In this document: in pieces, positions 47,207-59,845 of the stretch
Layout of the letters: every line of letters starts with the position of its first letter
Position numbering within the stretch: the first letter of the stretch is position 1
Assembly (NCBI RefSeq): GCF_000001735.4
Contig: NC_003076.8
Location: 5,146,001 to 5,210,000 of the forward strand
Origin: Arabidopsis thaliana
Taxonomy: Eukaryota > Streptophyta > Magnoliopsida > Brassicales > Brassicaceae
DNA length: 64,000 nt
Direction: 5' to 3'
Translations under genes and position numbers: made by a program
Notes under the pieces: generated by a model
Told to the model about the DNA's origin: nothing
Databases searched by the model: none
What the model saw: the letters and a program-made list of their open reading frames with translations, nothing else

Positions 47207-49202
47207 ATGTTAAGGTCTCTGATTTGGAAACGATCACAGGCATATTCTTCAGTCGTCACGATGTCGTGAGTTCTTCTTCTAAGGCCTTTCGAATTCTATA
47301 GAACTGTTTTTCGAATAAAGCATTGATCTTTATTGCTGCCAGAGACGAATGAATCACTTGTAGGGATTTTCATTTTGGGGACATAGTCTCTGACCCAACA
47401 CTTGATATTACTGAATTGTGTGATTTCTTCATAAAATCATTGACAATGTTGCATATACTGATGATGGTCTTCTTGTCTTTATCTCTTTGGCAGTTCAATC
47501 AGTCAGAGAGGAAATGAAAGGCTTTTGTCTGAAGTCGCTGGTTCACATTCAAGAGATAATAAGGTAATAGACAATAACTCTCTCATTGCTTTTGAGTCTC
47601 ATGAGACTTTGTGATAAGAGAGTTCCTCAAATCCGATTGCTACATCAGACAATTAGTTAGGAATATAATCAGTTGAAATAAGAGTGTAGAGTTTTCTATG
47701 GTTACGGGGTTGTTGTTTGGAAGTCTCTGGTTTGTATCTCTGTTTGTGTGTTTCATATGTGCAATATAAAGAAACTTGATCACAAACTGTCTCCCTCTCT
47801 TTCGCTGTATCTATTACAGTATTTTGTCTTGAATGCAGATATTGGTTTTGGGAGGAAATGGTTATGTAGGTTCACACATATGTAAGGAGGCACTGAGACA
47901 AGGTTTCTCTGTATCTAGTCTTAGCAGGTATTTGTATCATTACCGGTTTTAAATCTGATTTAGTACTCATAGACTGTCTCTTCGTAGCTTAACCTTTAGT
48001 CTTTGAACTGTTTATTAGGTCTGGAAGATCTTCTCTTCACGATTCGTGGGTCGATGATGTAACCTGGCATCAAGGTATTCCCAACATCTGAAAACACATT
48101 TTCAATTTGTTCATCATTTATGAACAAAAGACTTCGATGATTCACTCGATTTCTGTTTTCTACTAAAAAAATAGGTGATTTGCTTTCACCCGATTCTCTG
48201 AAGCCTGCACTAGAAGGAATTACATCTGTGGTAATTAAGAAATCTTCTTAAAAGGTACTTCATCATATGGTTCCTTCGCATCTCTGATGGAAACTTGTGC
48301 AGATTTCATGTGTTGGTGGTTTTGGTTCCAACTCACAAATGGTCAGAATTAACGGTACTGCAAACATCAATGCTGTTAAAGCTGCAGCAGAACAAGGTAA
48401 ACAACTAAACATTCATAGATTTCTTGTGTTGTATGGGGATGAGAGAAAACTCAAATTGTTGAGTTATCTGCAAAAATATATAGATAAGGTTTTTGTGGCT
48501 TGTTGTTCTTTGGCAAACTAACAGAAAAGCGGCTTATATATTCTGTTTAGGTGTGAAGAGATTTGTGTATATATCAGCTGCGGATTTTGGTGTCATAAAT
48601 AACTTGATTCGAGGATATTTCGAAGGGAAGGTACTTATTCTTATTCTTTGTCTTCTTGGTTTTTGTTCTTAGTTATTTACATATCTCTTTGATCAATTTA
48701 TCTATCTATTTTCAGAGAGCAACCGAAGCTGAGATTTTGGATAAATTTGGAAACAGAGGTGTGTAAATTCTCACTTTTAATCAAAAACTCCATTTCTATA
48801 TACATGCGTGTTCACTGATAAGTCGTTGTTTTTTCCTCTGCTTTCGAAGGTTCGGTTTTAAGGCCAGGATTCATACATGGGACTCGTCAGGTCGGTAGCA
48901 TAAAGCTGCCACTTAGTCTCATTGGAGCTCCTCTCGAAATGGTAAAACACGATTTGCATCAATCTTGGTAATCTTTAGGTGAAAGTAAGAATCTTTTTTT
49001 TTTTATCTCAAAAACATTATATCATTTACAGGTTTTGAAGCTGTTGCCAAAAGAGGTGACGAAAATTCCTGTGATCGGGCCACTTTTAATACCTCCGGTC
49101 AATGTCAAATCCGTTGCAGCAACAGCGGTAAAAGCTGCAGTTGATCCCGAGTTTGCTTCTGGAGTCATCGATGTGTACCGGATTCTTCAACATGGTCACT
49201 GA
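47207..49202 (+). CDS. NAD(P)-binding Rossmann-fold protein (atypical SDR)
   Basis: Ten exons (47207-47265, 47494-47563, 47839-47927, 48019-48074, 48175-48230, 48303-48396, 48551-48630, 48716-48758, 48850-48941, 49032-49202) give 810 nt, 269 aa. The N-terminus is Ser/Arg-rich without acids (MLRSLIWKRSQAYSSVV), resembling a mitochondrial presequence. The dinucleotide site is ILVLGGNGYVGSHI (GxxGxxG). Later come ISCVGGFGSN, KRFVYISAADFG and LRPGFIHGTR, in the order seen in atypical SDRs related to complex-I NDUFA9 and NmrA-type proteins. The YxxxK catalytic pair of classical SDRs is not obvious, so it may bind the cofactor in a structural or regulatory role. Matches AT5G15910. Substrate unknown. 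Confidence 0.88.
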
Positions 49203-50209
49203 AAACAACACCTGTCTTAACAAAGTTCTCCTCAATACGGTTTTAAATGTCAAATTCAAATGTAACCAATAACCATCGTCTCTGGTCTTCTGCTACCAAA
49301 TAAACTATGACTTTCGCATATTACACAATAGGAGAACAAATAATGAAATCTTTTTGAAACTGGAACCAATAACCATCGTCATTAGAGATTCAACTTTTTT
49401 GGTTTGTTTTGATAATCTTCCAATGTCAAGACTCAAGAGCTTCCACACAAAAAAAAAGGGGCCTATGAATCTGTAAACCGGGTTTTTATTTAATAACCGG
49501 ACTTAATGAGTCGATTTTAATTTTAAAACGAGTTGAATTTGAACCGGCGTCAAGGTTTTAAAAGGCTAACCTAGAGAGAGAGAGTGTGCTTTGGTCGTCG
49601 TGCTTCTCTTTTCCCGGGTTTTCGCTTTTTCATGGTTTCACTTTCAGCTCTGCAAACAAACTGAAAAATCGCAATTCAGATAGAGTCTAGGGTTTATCCT
49701 CGTATGGTTCAATTCCGCGCTCCATATTTCAATTTCGGCTAAATTCACTTGTTCAGGTCTGTTTTCCTTCTCGATTTCGGAAATTCAACTTTGTTTGTTA
49801 GCAAATCGAATTGTCTATTCTTCTTTTGGGGTTCGTTTTTCAGCGTTCTCTTTTATTTTCCGTCTCTGTCTTGTTCGTAAGTTGATTTCGCTATTAAAAA
49901 ATTTGATTTTTTTTTGGTTTTACTGTTCATTTTCCAGTCATAGGGTTTATGTTGGAGAGAAAGGCTAATGCGAAACTGATGATTGCTTGTGATTTGAGAT
50001 TGTTACTAGAAGTTTCTGTTTGATTAGATTTTAGTTTTCAATTCTTCAATTTTGGTTTTAGGGTTAGCTTTTGCACTGTCCAGATTCTAAATTTTTTAAG
50101 TTTCTAATTTTCGATTCTACATTGTTTCCCTGTTGGATTTCATACGAAAGTTTCAATTTTTTTCAGGTTAACTCAGTAAAAATCTCTGAACCGCTGAGAA
50201 ACGACAAAG
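49203..50209. other. Spacer and SMC5 leader
   Basis: The 3' flank of the SDR gene is followed by the SMC5 promoter and a T-rich leader. A candidate leader intron runs from TTCAG|GTCTGT near 49757 to TTTCAG just before 50167. No other gene is recognised. Confidence 0.55.
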
Positions 50210-53200
50210 ATGTCTGAACGTCGTGCTAAGCGTCCTAAAATCTCCAGAGGAGAAGATGACTTTTTGCCTGGGAATATAATCGAAATCGAGCTTCACAACT
50301 TCATGACATTCAATCACTTGGTATGCAAACCTGGATCACGTTTGAACCTTGTTATTGGACCTAACGGATCAGGTAAGAGTTCTCTTGTCTGTGCCATTGC
50401 ACTCTGTCTTGGTGGTGAGCCTCAGCTTCTTGGGAGAGCTACTAGTGTTGGAGCATATGTTAAGCGTGGGGAAGATTCTGGCTATGTCAAGATCTCTTTG
50501 AGAGGTAACACCAGGGAAGAAAATCTTACGATTTTTCGTAAGATCGATACACGTAACAAGTCTGAGTGGATGTTTAATGGAAGCACAGTTAGTAAGAAAG
50601 ATATTGTGGAGATAATACAGAAATTCAACATTCAAGTTAACAATCTCACGCAGTTCCTGCCACAAGATAGGGTTTGCGAGTTTGCCAAGTTAACTCCTGT
50701 GCAACTCCTGGAGGAGACGGAAAAAGCTGTTGGGGATCCTCAACTGCCAGTCCATCATCGCGCGCTAGTTGAGAAAAGCCGTGATCTGAAGCAGCTTGAG
50801 AGAGCTGTGGCGAAAAATGGAGAGACGCTGAATCAGCTTAAAGCTCTTGTTGATGAGCAAGAGAAGGACGTGGAGCGTGTTAGGCAGAGAGAGTTGTTTT
50901 TGACTAAGGTTGATTCCATGAAGAAGAAATTGCCATGGCTAAAGTATGATATGAAAAAAGCTGAGTACATGGATGCTAAGAAGAGAATGAAGGAAGCCGA
51001 GAAAAAATTGGATGAAGCTGCAAAGAATTTGAACAGCATGAAGGAACCTATAGAAAAGCAAAAGAAGGAGAAAGCAGAGACAGATTCAAAATGCAAAAAA
51101 GTTAAGAATCTCATGGATGCAAATGGAAGAAACCGTTGTCACTTGCTCGAGAAAGAAGATGAGGCAGACGCACGTGTAGTGGCAACGTACAAAGAACTGG
51201 AGGAATTGAAGAAACAAGAAGAGCATCGTCAAGAAAGGATTCTGAAAGCTACTGAGGATCTCGTTGCTGCGGAACGGGAACTCCAAAACCTGCCTGTATA
51301 CGAACGTCCTGTAGCCAAACTTGAAGAATTGAGCTCTCAGGTTACAGAGCTGCATCATAGCATTAACGGAAAGAAGAATCAGAAGGAGGACAACGAGAAG
51401 CTTTTGTCTCAGAAGAGATACACCCTGAGGCAATGCGTAGATAAGTTAAAGGACATGGAGAATGCAAATAACAAACTCTTGAAAGCGTTAGCTAACTCTG
51501 GAGCTGATAGGATATTTGACGCATATCAATGGGTGCAACAGAATCGTCATGAGTTTAAAAGGGAAGTATATGGTCCTGTTTTGGTGGAGGTTAACGTTCC
51601 AAATCGAGAGAACGCTTGCTTTTTGGAGGGTCATGTTTCTTTTTATATCTGGAAGTCTTTTATCACTCAGGATCCGGAGGACCGTGATTTGCTGGTTAAA
51701 AATTTAAAACGATTTGATGTTCCTGTTCTAAACTATGTGGGCAATAGCGGCAATCAAAAGGCTCCCTTTCATATTTCTGATCAGATGCGTTCTCTTGGGA
51801 TCCATGCTCGGCTTGATCAAATATTTGATGCTCCTGATGCCGTCAAGGAGGTTTTAAATTCCCAGTTTGGTCTGGAGGACTCGTACATTGGATCAAAGAT
51901 TACCGATCAGAGGGCTGAAGAAGTCTATAAGTTGGGTATTAAAGATTTTTGGACCCCAGACAATCACTACCGGTGGTCTTCCTCAAGATATGGTGGTCAT
52001 TCCTCTGCAAGTGTAGATTCTGTATATCAATCACGTCTTCTATTATGTGGGGTGGACGTTGGAGAGCTTGAGAAACTGAGATCAAGAAAGGAGGAATTAG
52101 AAGACTCTATTTTATTCATGGAGGAAACTCACAAGAGTCTTCAAACAGAGCAAAGACGTTTGGAAGAAGAAGCAGCTAAACTTCATAAAGAGAGGGAGGA
52201 GATTGTAAATGTTTCGTATCTGGAGAAGAAAAAACGCCGTGAGTTGGAATCCCGTTACCAGCAAAGGAAGACAAAGCTGGAATCTTTAGAGCAAGAGGAG
52301 GACATGGATGCTTCAGTTGCTAAGCTGATTGATCAGGCTTCCAGAGCTAACGCTGACCGCTATACATATGCAATCAATCTCAAGAAATTACTTGTGGAGG
52401 CTGTTGCTCATAAGTGGAGTTACGCCGAGAAGCATATGGCTTCTATAGAATTGGAAAGAAAGATCAGAGAGTCGGAAATCAATATCAAACAATATGAGAA
52501 AACGGCACAACAGCTATCTCTCGCCGTTGAGTATTGTAAGAAAGAGGTAGAAGGAAAGCAGCAGCGGCTAGCAACTGCCAAGAGGGATGCAGAATCTGTT
52601 GCAACCATCACACCTGAACTTAAAAAGGAGTTTATGGAGATGCCTACCACAGTCGAAGAATTGGAAGCGGCTATACAAGACAATCTGTCTCAAGCCAATT
52701 CGATCCTTTTCATAAACGAGAACATTCTCCAAGAGTATGAACATCGCCAAAGTCAGATATATACCATTTCTACGAAGCTCGAAACTGATAAAAGAGATCT
52801 GAGCATATGCATGAAAGAAATCGATTCGCTAAAGGAGAAATGGCTTCCAACGTTGAGACAGCTTGTTGGTCAGATAAATGAAACATTCAGCCACAACTTC
52901 CAAGAAATGGCTGTTGCAGGAGAAGTTTCATTGGATGAACGTGACACTGACTTTGATCAATACGGAATACATATCAAAGTGAAATTCAGAGAATCTGGGC
53001 AACTTCAGGTTCTAAGCTCTCACCACCAATCTGGAGGAGAGCGTTCTGTCTCAACTATCCTTTACCTCGTCTCTCTTCAAGATCTGACAAACTGTCCTTT
53101 CAGGGTTGTTGATGAGATTAATCAAGGTAAAAAGTGTAAATGTTTTTTTTTTAATGTAAAAACTGTCTCGAAACATTAGTCAAAGTCTCTTAAAAATATA

Positions 53201-53559
53201 CATTTGCTTGTGCAGGTATGGATCCCATAAATGAAAGGAAGATGTTTCAACAATTGGTTAGAGCTGCTAGTCAACCAAACACACCACAGTAAGTTTTTCC
53301 TTTTTCTATTCATACGAAAACACCCTGGAAACTGCTCTCAAGTGTCGTAAAAAGTAAGAAACAAATGTTTGGTCTTTGCTGTTGTAGGTGCTTCTTACTG
53401 ACCCCAAAACTCTTACCGGAGCTAGAATACAGTGAAGCCTGTAGCATTCTGAACATCATGAACGGTCCTTATATCGCGGAGCCTTCAAAAGTTTGGAGCT
53501 TAGGTGATAGTTGGGGCAGTCTCAATAGACGGAGAACCGAAGCTAGTCAATGTTCCTAA
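50210..53559 (+). CDS. SMC5: SMC5, structural maintenance of chromosomes ATPase
   Basis: Three exons (50210-53126, 53216-53288, 53388-53559) give 1053 aa. SMC5 pairs with SMC6 in the SMC5/6 complex for sister-chromatid cohesion and homologous-recombination repair in the nucleus. An N-terminal basic stretch (RRAKRPK) precedes the Walker A site GPNGSGKSS (G50-S58). Coiled-coil arms flank a hinge around residues 430-610. The C-terminal head has the ABC signature HHQSGGERS (from ~938) and Walker B RVVDEINQGMD with D968/E969. The first 972 codons are uninterrupted, while two small introns cut the last ~250 bp. Matches AT5G15920. All motifs are intact. Confidence 0.97.
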
Positions 53560-54328
53560 CTTGATCATCTTTTCTGTTTTGGGTTTTCGAAGAACAATGT
53601 ATTTTATGCTATTAAACCGACCGGTCAGAGCAGATTGAACCTGAACCGATTTCGTTTTTATGGTTTGCAAATGTAAAAAGTTCAATGGATAAAGTTTCTG
53701 AAGCTTTTTGATTTATATATATATCTGGAACGTGATAATACGCGTATGAATGATCGATGTGATCTCCAAGTCCAACGTCTCCTTTCTATTTACCGTGTTC
53801 CTTCCTTTGAAGTCATTCTTCAATTCATCGCTCCATTGTTCTTCAGATTTCAATTTTGCTGGGAAATTTTAGAGTAGGCGACTCCTTTGATCGCCTTATT
53901 TCATTTCGAAAGTTGAGATTTTGGATACGACCCTCTTGATCTGACACCGGAATGTTGGTGAGTTTCGCTTTTTCTCCGACAATCTTTCTCTGTTTCTTTT
54001 TTTCTGGATCGTCGTTGTGTTAAAGAACTGGTCACCATGAGTATATAAAGTTTACCTCTTTCTTCAGCATTTTGCTACTGTTTGCGTTTTGGGTGTTGCT
54101 CTATATATATCACCATTGGTCTAATTCTATCTACGAAGTTCTAGAATTTTATTTGCTGATTGCGTTTTTTCTGCAAAAACCCTTCTCTTAGAGTCATATT
54201 GAGATCAAAGCTCCGGGATCTTAGATGATGATCTAAGTTTGAATGTAGCTTTTAGGTCTGATTCATTAGTTGAAATTTTGGGGATTTTAAGATTTTTTGA
54301 GTATGTTGGTCTTTTTCAGGTTAGTTAA
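53560..54328. other. SMC5 3' flank and leader of the TBC gene
   Basis: SMC5 3'-UTR, a short promoter and a T-rich leader with a probable leader intron ending at TTTTTCAG near 54319. ATG GAG at 54329 is the first codon that opens the TBC frame. Nothing else is seen. Confidence 0.55.
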
Positions 54329-56250
54329 ATGGAGAGAAAAAGAACAAAGGACAGTGAACCAGGACCAGTCCCTCTGCTTGTACCGGTTGATAGATTTGGG
54401 TTTCTGAAACAGGAACATGGCAGTTCTCCTCAACGTTTCACCAAGACTAAATCATCTATTAATTATGAGAAGTATGTCAATGTGAAAAAGTGATTGTTTT
54501 GTCCTTTGTTGTTGTTGAGGATAGTATATTGTGCTTTGTTATTTAACCATGGATGCTAAATTCCTTTAGGGAGGAGAAGAGAGTGACAAAATGGAGGAAG
54601 ATGATTGGAACTGGGGGTAGTGATTGGAAGCATTACGTTAGGAGAAAACCTCATGTTGTCAAGAGGCGGATTCGAAAAGGGATCCCTGATTGCTTAAGGG
54701 GTCTCGTTTGGCAATTGATCTCTGGAAGTCGAGACCTTTTGCTTATGAATCCCGGTGTTTATGTGGTAATAACTTATTATCTCCTTGTGTGTTTTGTTAT
54801 TCATTTTCTTTGGCTTCATTGCTGGAAAGAAAAAAACTTACAATTCTCTCGATTTCATTATAGCAACTGGTGATTTATGAGACGTCGGCATCAGAACTCG
54901 ATATCATTCGGGATATATCTCGTACTTTCCCGTCACATGTTTTCTTCCAGAAGAGACATGGACCAGGCCAAAGATCATTATACAATGTTCTAAAAGCATA
55001 CTCTGTCTATGACAGAGATGTCGGATATGTTCAGGTATTTCCAGAGATCTTTTCCTTTATTCTTATTTGCCCAAGATGGTACTAATTACGAAAGACTCAT
55101 GGTACTAAAAATAATGCAGGGAATGGGTTTCATAGCCGGTTTGTTGCTTCTTTATATGAGCGAAGAAGATGCATTCTGGTTATTAGTTGCATTACTCAAA
55201 GGAGCTGTCCACTCCCCAATAGAAGGATTGTATCAGGTGAGACTTTCTTCTTACTCTAGAAGATACCGATATGCTATTAGTTGCTACTTTCCTCTTTGGT
55301 TACGCGAGTTTGATAATGATAGAGCCGCTTTGATTGTTTGAGGGATAGTAAGAAAATGACATAAAGTCAAATAGATAAAAAAAAAAAAAATCCTTTCCTT
55401 CATCAACTAGTTAGTTTATGACTGCTTTTTCAGATTCTCTGCCAACTATCCTGTAGAGAGACTTTCTATTCTTTTAAGAGTCTCCAAGATTAGCTTCAGT
55501 CTCTATCAAACGTGCTTCTTGCTGAAGTTATGATAGTAGCTCTTTGGAACATTATGCTTGAAAACAGAATGTCAATTCCTTAAGACAATTTTAATGATTT
55601 AATATGTTCTGATTTGTGTAAATGTAGGCAGGGCTTCCTCTTGTACAGCAATATCTGTTACAGTTTGATCAGTTGGTAAGAGAGCTAATGCCCAAACTAG
55701 GAGAACATTTCACTCAAGAAATGATCAATCCGAGTATGTATGCAAGTCAATGGTTCATAACCGTCTTTTCGTATTCACTTCCTTTCCATTCAGCGCTACG
55801 AATTTGGGATGTGTTTCTAGCTGAGGTACTTTTAATCAACATCTTCTAATCTCAAAAGTCTCTTTCTTTTGTGTCATCATATCTTTGTGTTTTTTGTTTG
55901 TTTCCGGCATAGGGTGTTAAAATCGTGTTCAAAGTCGGTTTAGCATTATTGAAGCATTGCCATGATGATTTGTTGAAATTGCCATTTGAGGAACTCATGC
56001 ATGCTCTGAGGAATTTCCCTGAAGATGCCATGGATCCTGATACTTTGCTTCCATTGGCTTATTCCATTAAGGTCTCAAAGACTAAAAAAGCTATAAATTT
56101 CCTTTAGATACTTGAAATTGAAGCTCTGTGTCACTGTCTAATTTTGTTATGAATCTCTTCCAGGTATCAAAGCGTTTGGAAGAAATGAAACAGGATTGTG
56201 ACAAGGCCGTTGCTAAACCGACTCAAACGGCCAAATCGGTTCGACAATAG
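54329..56250 (+). CDS. PAM1: TBC-domain Rab GTPase-activating protein (PAM1-type)
   Basis: Seven exons (54329-54471, 54570-54765, 54864-55034, 55120-55236, 55628-55825, 55913-56071, 56164-56250) give 356 aa. TBC proteins speed GTP hydrolysis on Rab GTPases in membrane traffic. Visible motifs are the domain entry RRKPHVVKRRIRKGIPDCLRG, the arginine-finger motif IIRDISRTFPSH and the glutamine-finger motif VGYVQGMGF. Further on are YASQWFITVFSY and LRIWDVFLAEG, all in canonical order. There is no signal peptide or membrane segment, so the protein should be cytosolic or peripheral. The gene is known as PLANT ADHESION MOLECULE 1 (AT5G15930). A short Lys/Gln-rich tail follows the domain. Confidence 0.94.
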
Positions 56251-56797
56251 AGTTTGATATTCTTGAACCGAATCAAACCGGAAAGTGGATTCTCGAAGAT
56301 TCTTCTCATTATTTGTGCAAATTTTATCTTTCTCTCTTTTTTTACAACTCGTGTGAAAACAATAGAAGAATTACTTTTGTAAAAATATATTTCGACTCAA
56401 CAACTTTAGATTCTTCTTTCTTTTTGGTAATGAAAAGTCAAATTTGAGCAAACTTGAATCATGTATAAGTTACGTCTTTTCGCATGTGTGGCTTTGTGAT
56501 GATGTAGTGATTTCGAATTCAAATCCGAATACTACTCTTTCTCCCTCTGGAATCCAGTCTGGTTGATTTGCTCGAGGCAAAGATAACGTTTGCGTTAAGC
56601 ACAAAACCCTTCACTCCGAATCACGCTTCCTTCAAAGTTTCGAGAGTTTGGTTTCAAGTCTTTGCCATTCCCTATTCATTTTTGGACTCAGGTTAGTTTT
56701 CTCTGATATATTAAAGTAGTATCCATTGATGCTAATTGCTCAACTGAATTCTGATAATTAAAATACAAAACAATCTTTGAGGTTTTTTTTACAGAAG
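56251..56797. other. Spacer and leader of the SDR gene
   Basis: 3' flank of the TBC gene, then a leader with a probable short intron (GACTCAG|GTTAGT near 56693 to TTTACAG at 56794) immediately before the ATG ATG start. Nothing else is recognised. Confidence 0.55.
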
Positions 56798-58715
56798 ATG
56801 ATGAGAGAGGTAAAGGAGGTTTTGTGTTTTGTCTGTTCATCTGAATTCTGGAGGATGGTTCTGTTTTGGAATATTGCTCTTGTTTCTTCTTACTTTCAAT
56901 TGCTTAAAGCAAGGATCTTTGGCTCCAAATCTACTTCCATATCTGGCTCCATCAATCCACAAAATGGATCTTCTAGACCCATTTGTGTTATCACTGGTGT
57001 AAGTGAAGTAATGGTTCAAAAGTCTACTATCTATTCTTGTTACTTCACTGCTTGTGTGAATCATTTCCTTGATTATGTCATGTTGTAATGCCTCTATTTT
57101 TAAATGTTGATTACTCATGTATTGCATTTTGTGTATATGGTTTTTGATTTCAGGCTACTTCTGGGCTTGGTAAGGCCACTGCATTTGCTCTTGCAGAGAA
57201 AGGTTTCTACGTCGTTCTTGGTAAAAAACATCTATGATCCATTGCCTCCTAAAGTACTAATGTTTAAGTATCACAAATTTAGTTCTCTGTGGACTAATCG
57301 GATGAAATCCTTCTTGATTTTTTTATCAGTTGGACGGTCCTCTCAGCTTCTTTCAGAGGTTATCTATAAATCTTTTTGTTTCGGCTTTGTCGAATTAGAA
57401 ATGCTATCTTTCACATTATTCTTTGATGCAAAATCTCTTGGCTTATGACAGACCCTGAAGGAAATTAAGAACAAGAACAAAGATGCTCAACTCAAGTCTT
57501 TCGAAGCTGACATGTCTTCATTTGAATCAATCTTCACGTTTAAAAACTCTCTAGAGCAATGGCTCTCGGACTCAGCGTTACATCCTTCTATTCAGGTTTT
57601 GGTGAACAATGCTGGGATCTTGGCAACTTCTAGTCGACCAACCATTGATGGTTATGACAGGTAAGTCTGGTTTGATCAAATCTTTTGTTTTCAGTTGTCA
57701 ATAACTTACCTTATGTATTAGCCTATGGATTTGATATTTTAAAACTGCCTTTTCTTTGTCTCCCTCTTTGTCAGGATGATTGCTACAAACTATGTTGGTC
57801 CATTCTTTTTGACCAAACTTCTTCTACCACTTCTGAAAAACAGCAATGTTCCTTCACGGGTCGTTAACGTTACATCTTTCACACATCATTCAGGTAAGAT
57901 GTAGTGATATATAAGATTTAACAAGAACCATTAAAGACTAGCTTAAGTGACTTGATATCTCTTTGTTTTCTGTAGCTTTTATTCAAAAGCTAGACAAGGA
58001 TTCTGTTACTGGAGTGTGTTTTTCGACATCAAACCAATATCCATGCGCTCGAATCTACGAGTATTCTAAATGTAAGCCGATATATTTCTCACAGTCACTT
58101 AATTACGAAACATATATAGTTTCTTCATACTAAATTTTGCTTCATGTTCTTGACCAGTATGTCTTCTACTGTTCTCATATGAATTGCACCGACAACTTCG
58201 GCTCATAGACGACTCAAGCCATGTCTCTGTAATGTATGCAACAAAACACTCGTTGCTCTCTCACTGATTAAAAGATCGTGTGTTTTGACTTGTGAGTATT
58301 GGTTGTTGATTGTAGAGCTGCTGATCCAGGATTTGTGAAAACGAATATAATGCGTGAGCTTCCTTGTTACATAACTTCCATGGTGTTTCTTGGCTTCAAA
58401 ATTCTTGGCCTCCTGCAATCCCCAGAGGATGGAGCTGAATCTATCATCGATGCCGCTTTATCCACACCCGTAATATGAATGAATAATGAATTTTATTGAT
58501 TCTCTCTTCTTCATATATGATCTGATTTTCTTACTTACACATACTAAAAACATGTTATTGATTTGCAGGAAACATCAGGTGCTTACTATTTTGGAGGAAA
58601 AGGAAGGACCATTGAATCATCACAAGTTTCTAGAGACCCTAAACTTGCTAAACAACTCTGGGAAACATCTTGTGATTTGTTCAATGACTTGCAGCTTCTT
58701 CATCACCACAACTAA
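56798..58715 (+). CDS. Classical short-chain dehydrogenase/reductase with N-terminal membrane segment
   Basis: About nine exons: 56798-56998, 57154-57220, 57330-57358, 57452-57660, 57775-57893, 57976-58071 or so, then three more to 58715, about 364 aa. Start is the tandem ATG at 56798/56801. A hydrophobic N-terminal stretch (MVLFWNIALVSSYFQLL) suggests a membrane anchor. The SDR core is complete: TGATSGLG cofactor motif (T66-G73, split by intron 1), VLVNNAGIL, catalytic VVNVTSF serine region, YEYSK (YxxxK) and AADPGFVKTNI. Plant SDRs of this type include retinol-dehydrogenase-like and protochlorophyllide-reductase-like enzymes, but the substrate cannot be predicted. Matches AT5G15940. Confidence 0.88.
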
Positions 58716-59053
58716 TTATTAAAGACTCTAGAAGATCCTTTTATGTTTATCTAAGAATAGAGTCAATTTCATGAATATGAGAAACTATATGAAAGAAATG
58801 TATTGAAGTTTTATAGATGATATCTTTGTTTTATTGTATTAAATATTGCTATACAATTACATTTACCATTCTAAGAAAACGTAAAATCACACATCGATAG
58901 ACCAAACTTGTATGTAAAATGGCAATTGTATGTTAACACATGTAAAATGGCAATCGTTAGTATGCCAGATTACTTTTAATAGTATTGTTTTAGGTGAAGG
59001 GAGACTAATATATTTTTATTTTGTTTGTTTTGAGTACTGATTTTGAAAAAAAA

Positions 59054-59209
59054 GTGTATGTTGATTGGTTACTTTTCTACACATTCAAAACTTTATAAGA
59101 CCAGACGAAGGCACGAGGAAGATAACCGAGTGTATGTTGATTGGTTACTTTTCACTTTTACACATTCAATATTTTTCTATAAGACCAAACGAAGTCACGG
59201 GAAGATAAC
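59054..59209. repeat. Imperfect tandem duplication (~76-80 bp) upstream of SAMDC2
   Basis: GTGTATGTTGATTGGTTACT starts at 59054 and again at 59130. Both copies continue with CACATTCAA, TATAAGACCA, ACGAAG, CACG and GAAGATAAC. The second copy has a few extra bases. A weak third trace, AAGACTAAACGAAGGTCGTC, follows near 59277. Confidence 0.85.
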
Positions 59210-59262
59210 AAGGTCATGATGAAAAAAAAAAAAAAAAAAAAAAGGAAGATAACAAGGTCATT
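59200..59262. mobile_element. Possible truncated retroposon: poly(A) between 18-bp direct repeats
   Basis: GGAAGATAACAAGGTCAT occurs at 59200-59217 and 59245-59262 and encloses only GATG plus 23 A. A poly(A) run bounded by a perfect target-site-like duplication is the signature of an extremely 5'-truncated LINE or SINE insertion. The left repeat overlaps the end of the tandem duplication. Template slippage is an alternative explanation. Confidence 0.4.
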
Positions 59263-59837
59263 TTAGTCATTTAAATAAGACTAAACGAAGGTCGTCTAGT
59301 AAAACAGAATTTGATTCTCTGGGACCCACTATTGCACAACACAGCTCATGTACTACGCACCTGTCTTTTTCTTGTAAGTATCGAATTCTTGAACGTGTCG
59401 TCTCACACAACACACGTGTAGTATTTTAATTAGCTGCAGTTTTTGTGTGGCTTAGCCTATCTCGGAGATCTAAACGTATTATTAAATCTTTAAATACATT
59501 TTGACAAAAACAATTAATTACCAACAAATAAAGCTCTCTTATCTTTTTCGTGGTCAGAAATCGTCGAGTATCAAAGACTTTAACGTGGCTGCTTCGAATA
59601 ATCCACGTGTCACCTTAAGATTCGTTGATAAAATAAATGATTTATTGACAAAAATAGCATACACAAAAAGATTTATTGCTGTAAATGGATTTGTGGCCAA
59701 GAATCGTCGCGAATCTCGCACCTATAATATTCTCACATAAAGAAGGGGTAAGGCTATTTTAGTAAAAGATACTAAAAGGGTAAAAACGTAATTTAGTCGG
59801 AGCCCTAATAGCCTCACAACGTATCTGGGCTGGACAC

Positions 59838-59845
59838 TATATAAA
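59838..59845 (+). promoter_or_regulatory. TATA box of SAMDC2
   Basis: TATATAAA precedes a CT-rich leader start (about 59865). The leader has two introns: 59971-60083 (AAG|GTTTGT to TTTCAG) and 60154-60409 (CAT|GTAAGT to AACAG), placing both uORFs in the third leader exon. Confidence 0.6.

Larger units (their letters stand above)
58716..59837. other. Spacer upstream of SAMDC2
   Basis: SDR 3' flank, then AT-rich DNA holding a ~76-bp tandem duplication and a poly(A) tract between direct repeats, both listed separately. A 79-codon frame at 59.5-59.7 kb lacks an independent promoter signal and domain. GTCTCACACAACACACGTGTAG (about 59400-59420) contains an ACACGTGT box. Confidence 0.55.

Noticed and set aside
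59501-59740. 79-codon ORF upstream of SAMDC2
   Set aside because: AT-rich composition with a frame lacking an independent promoter signal or recognisable domain; treated as chance.
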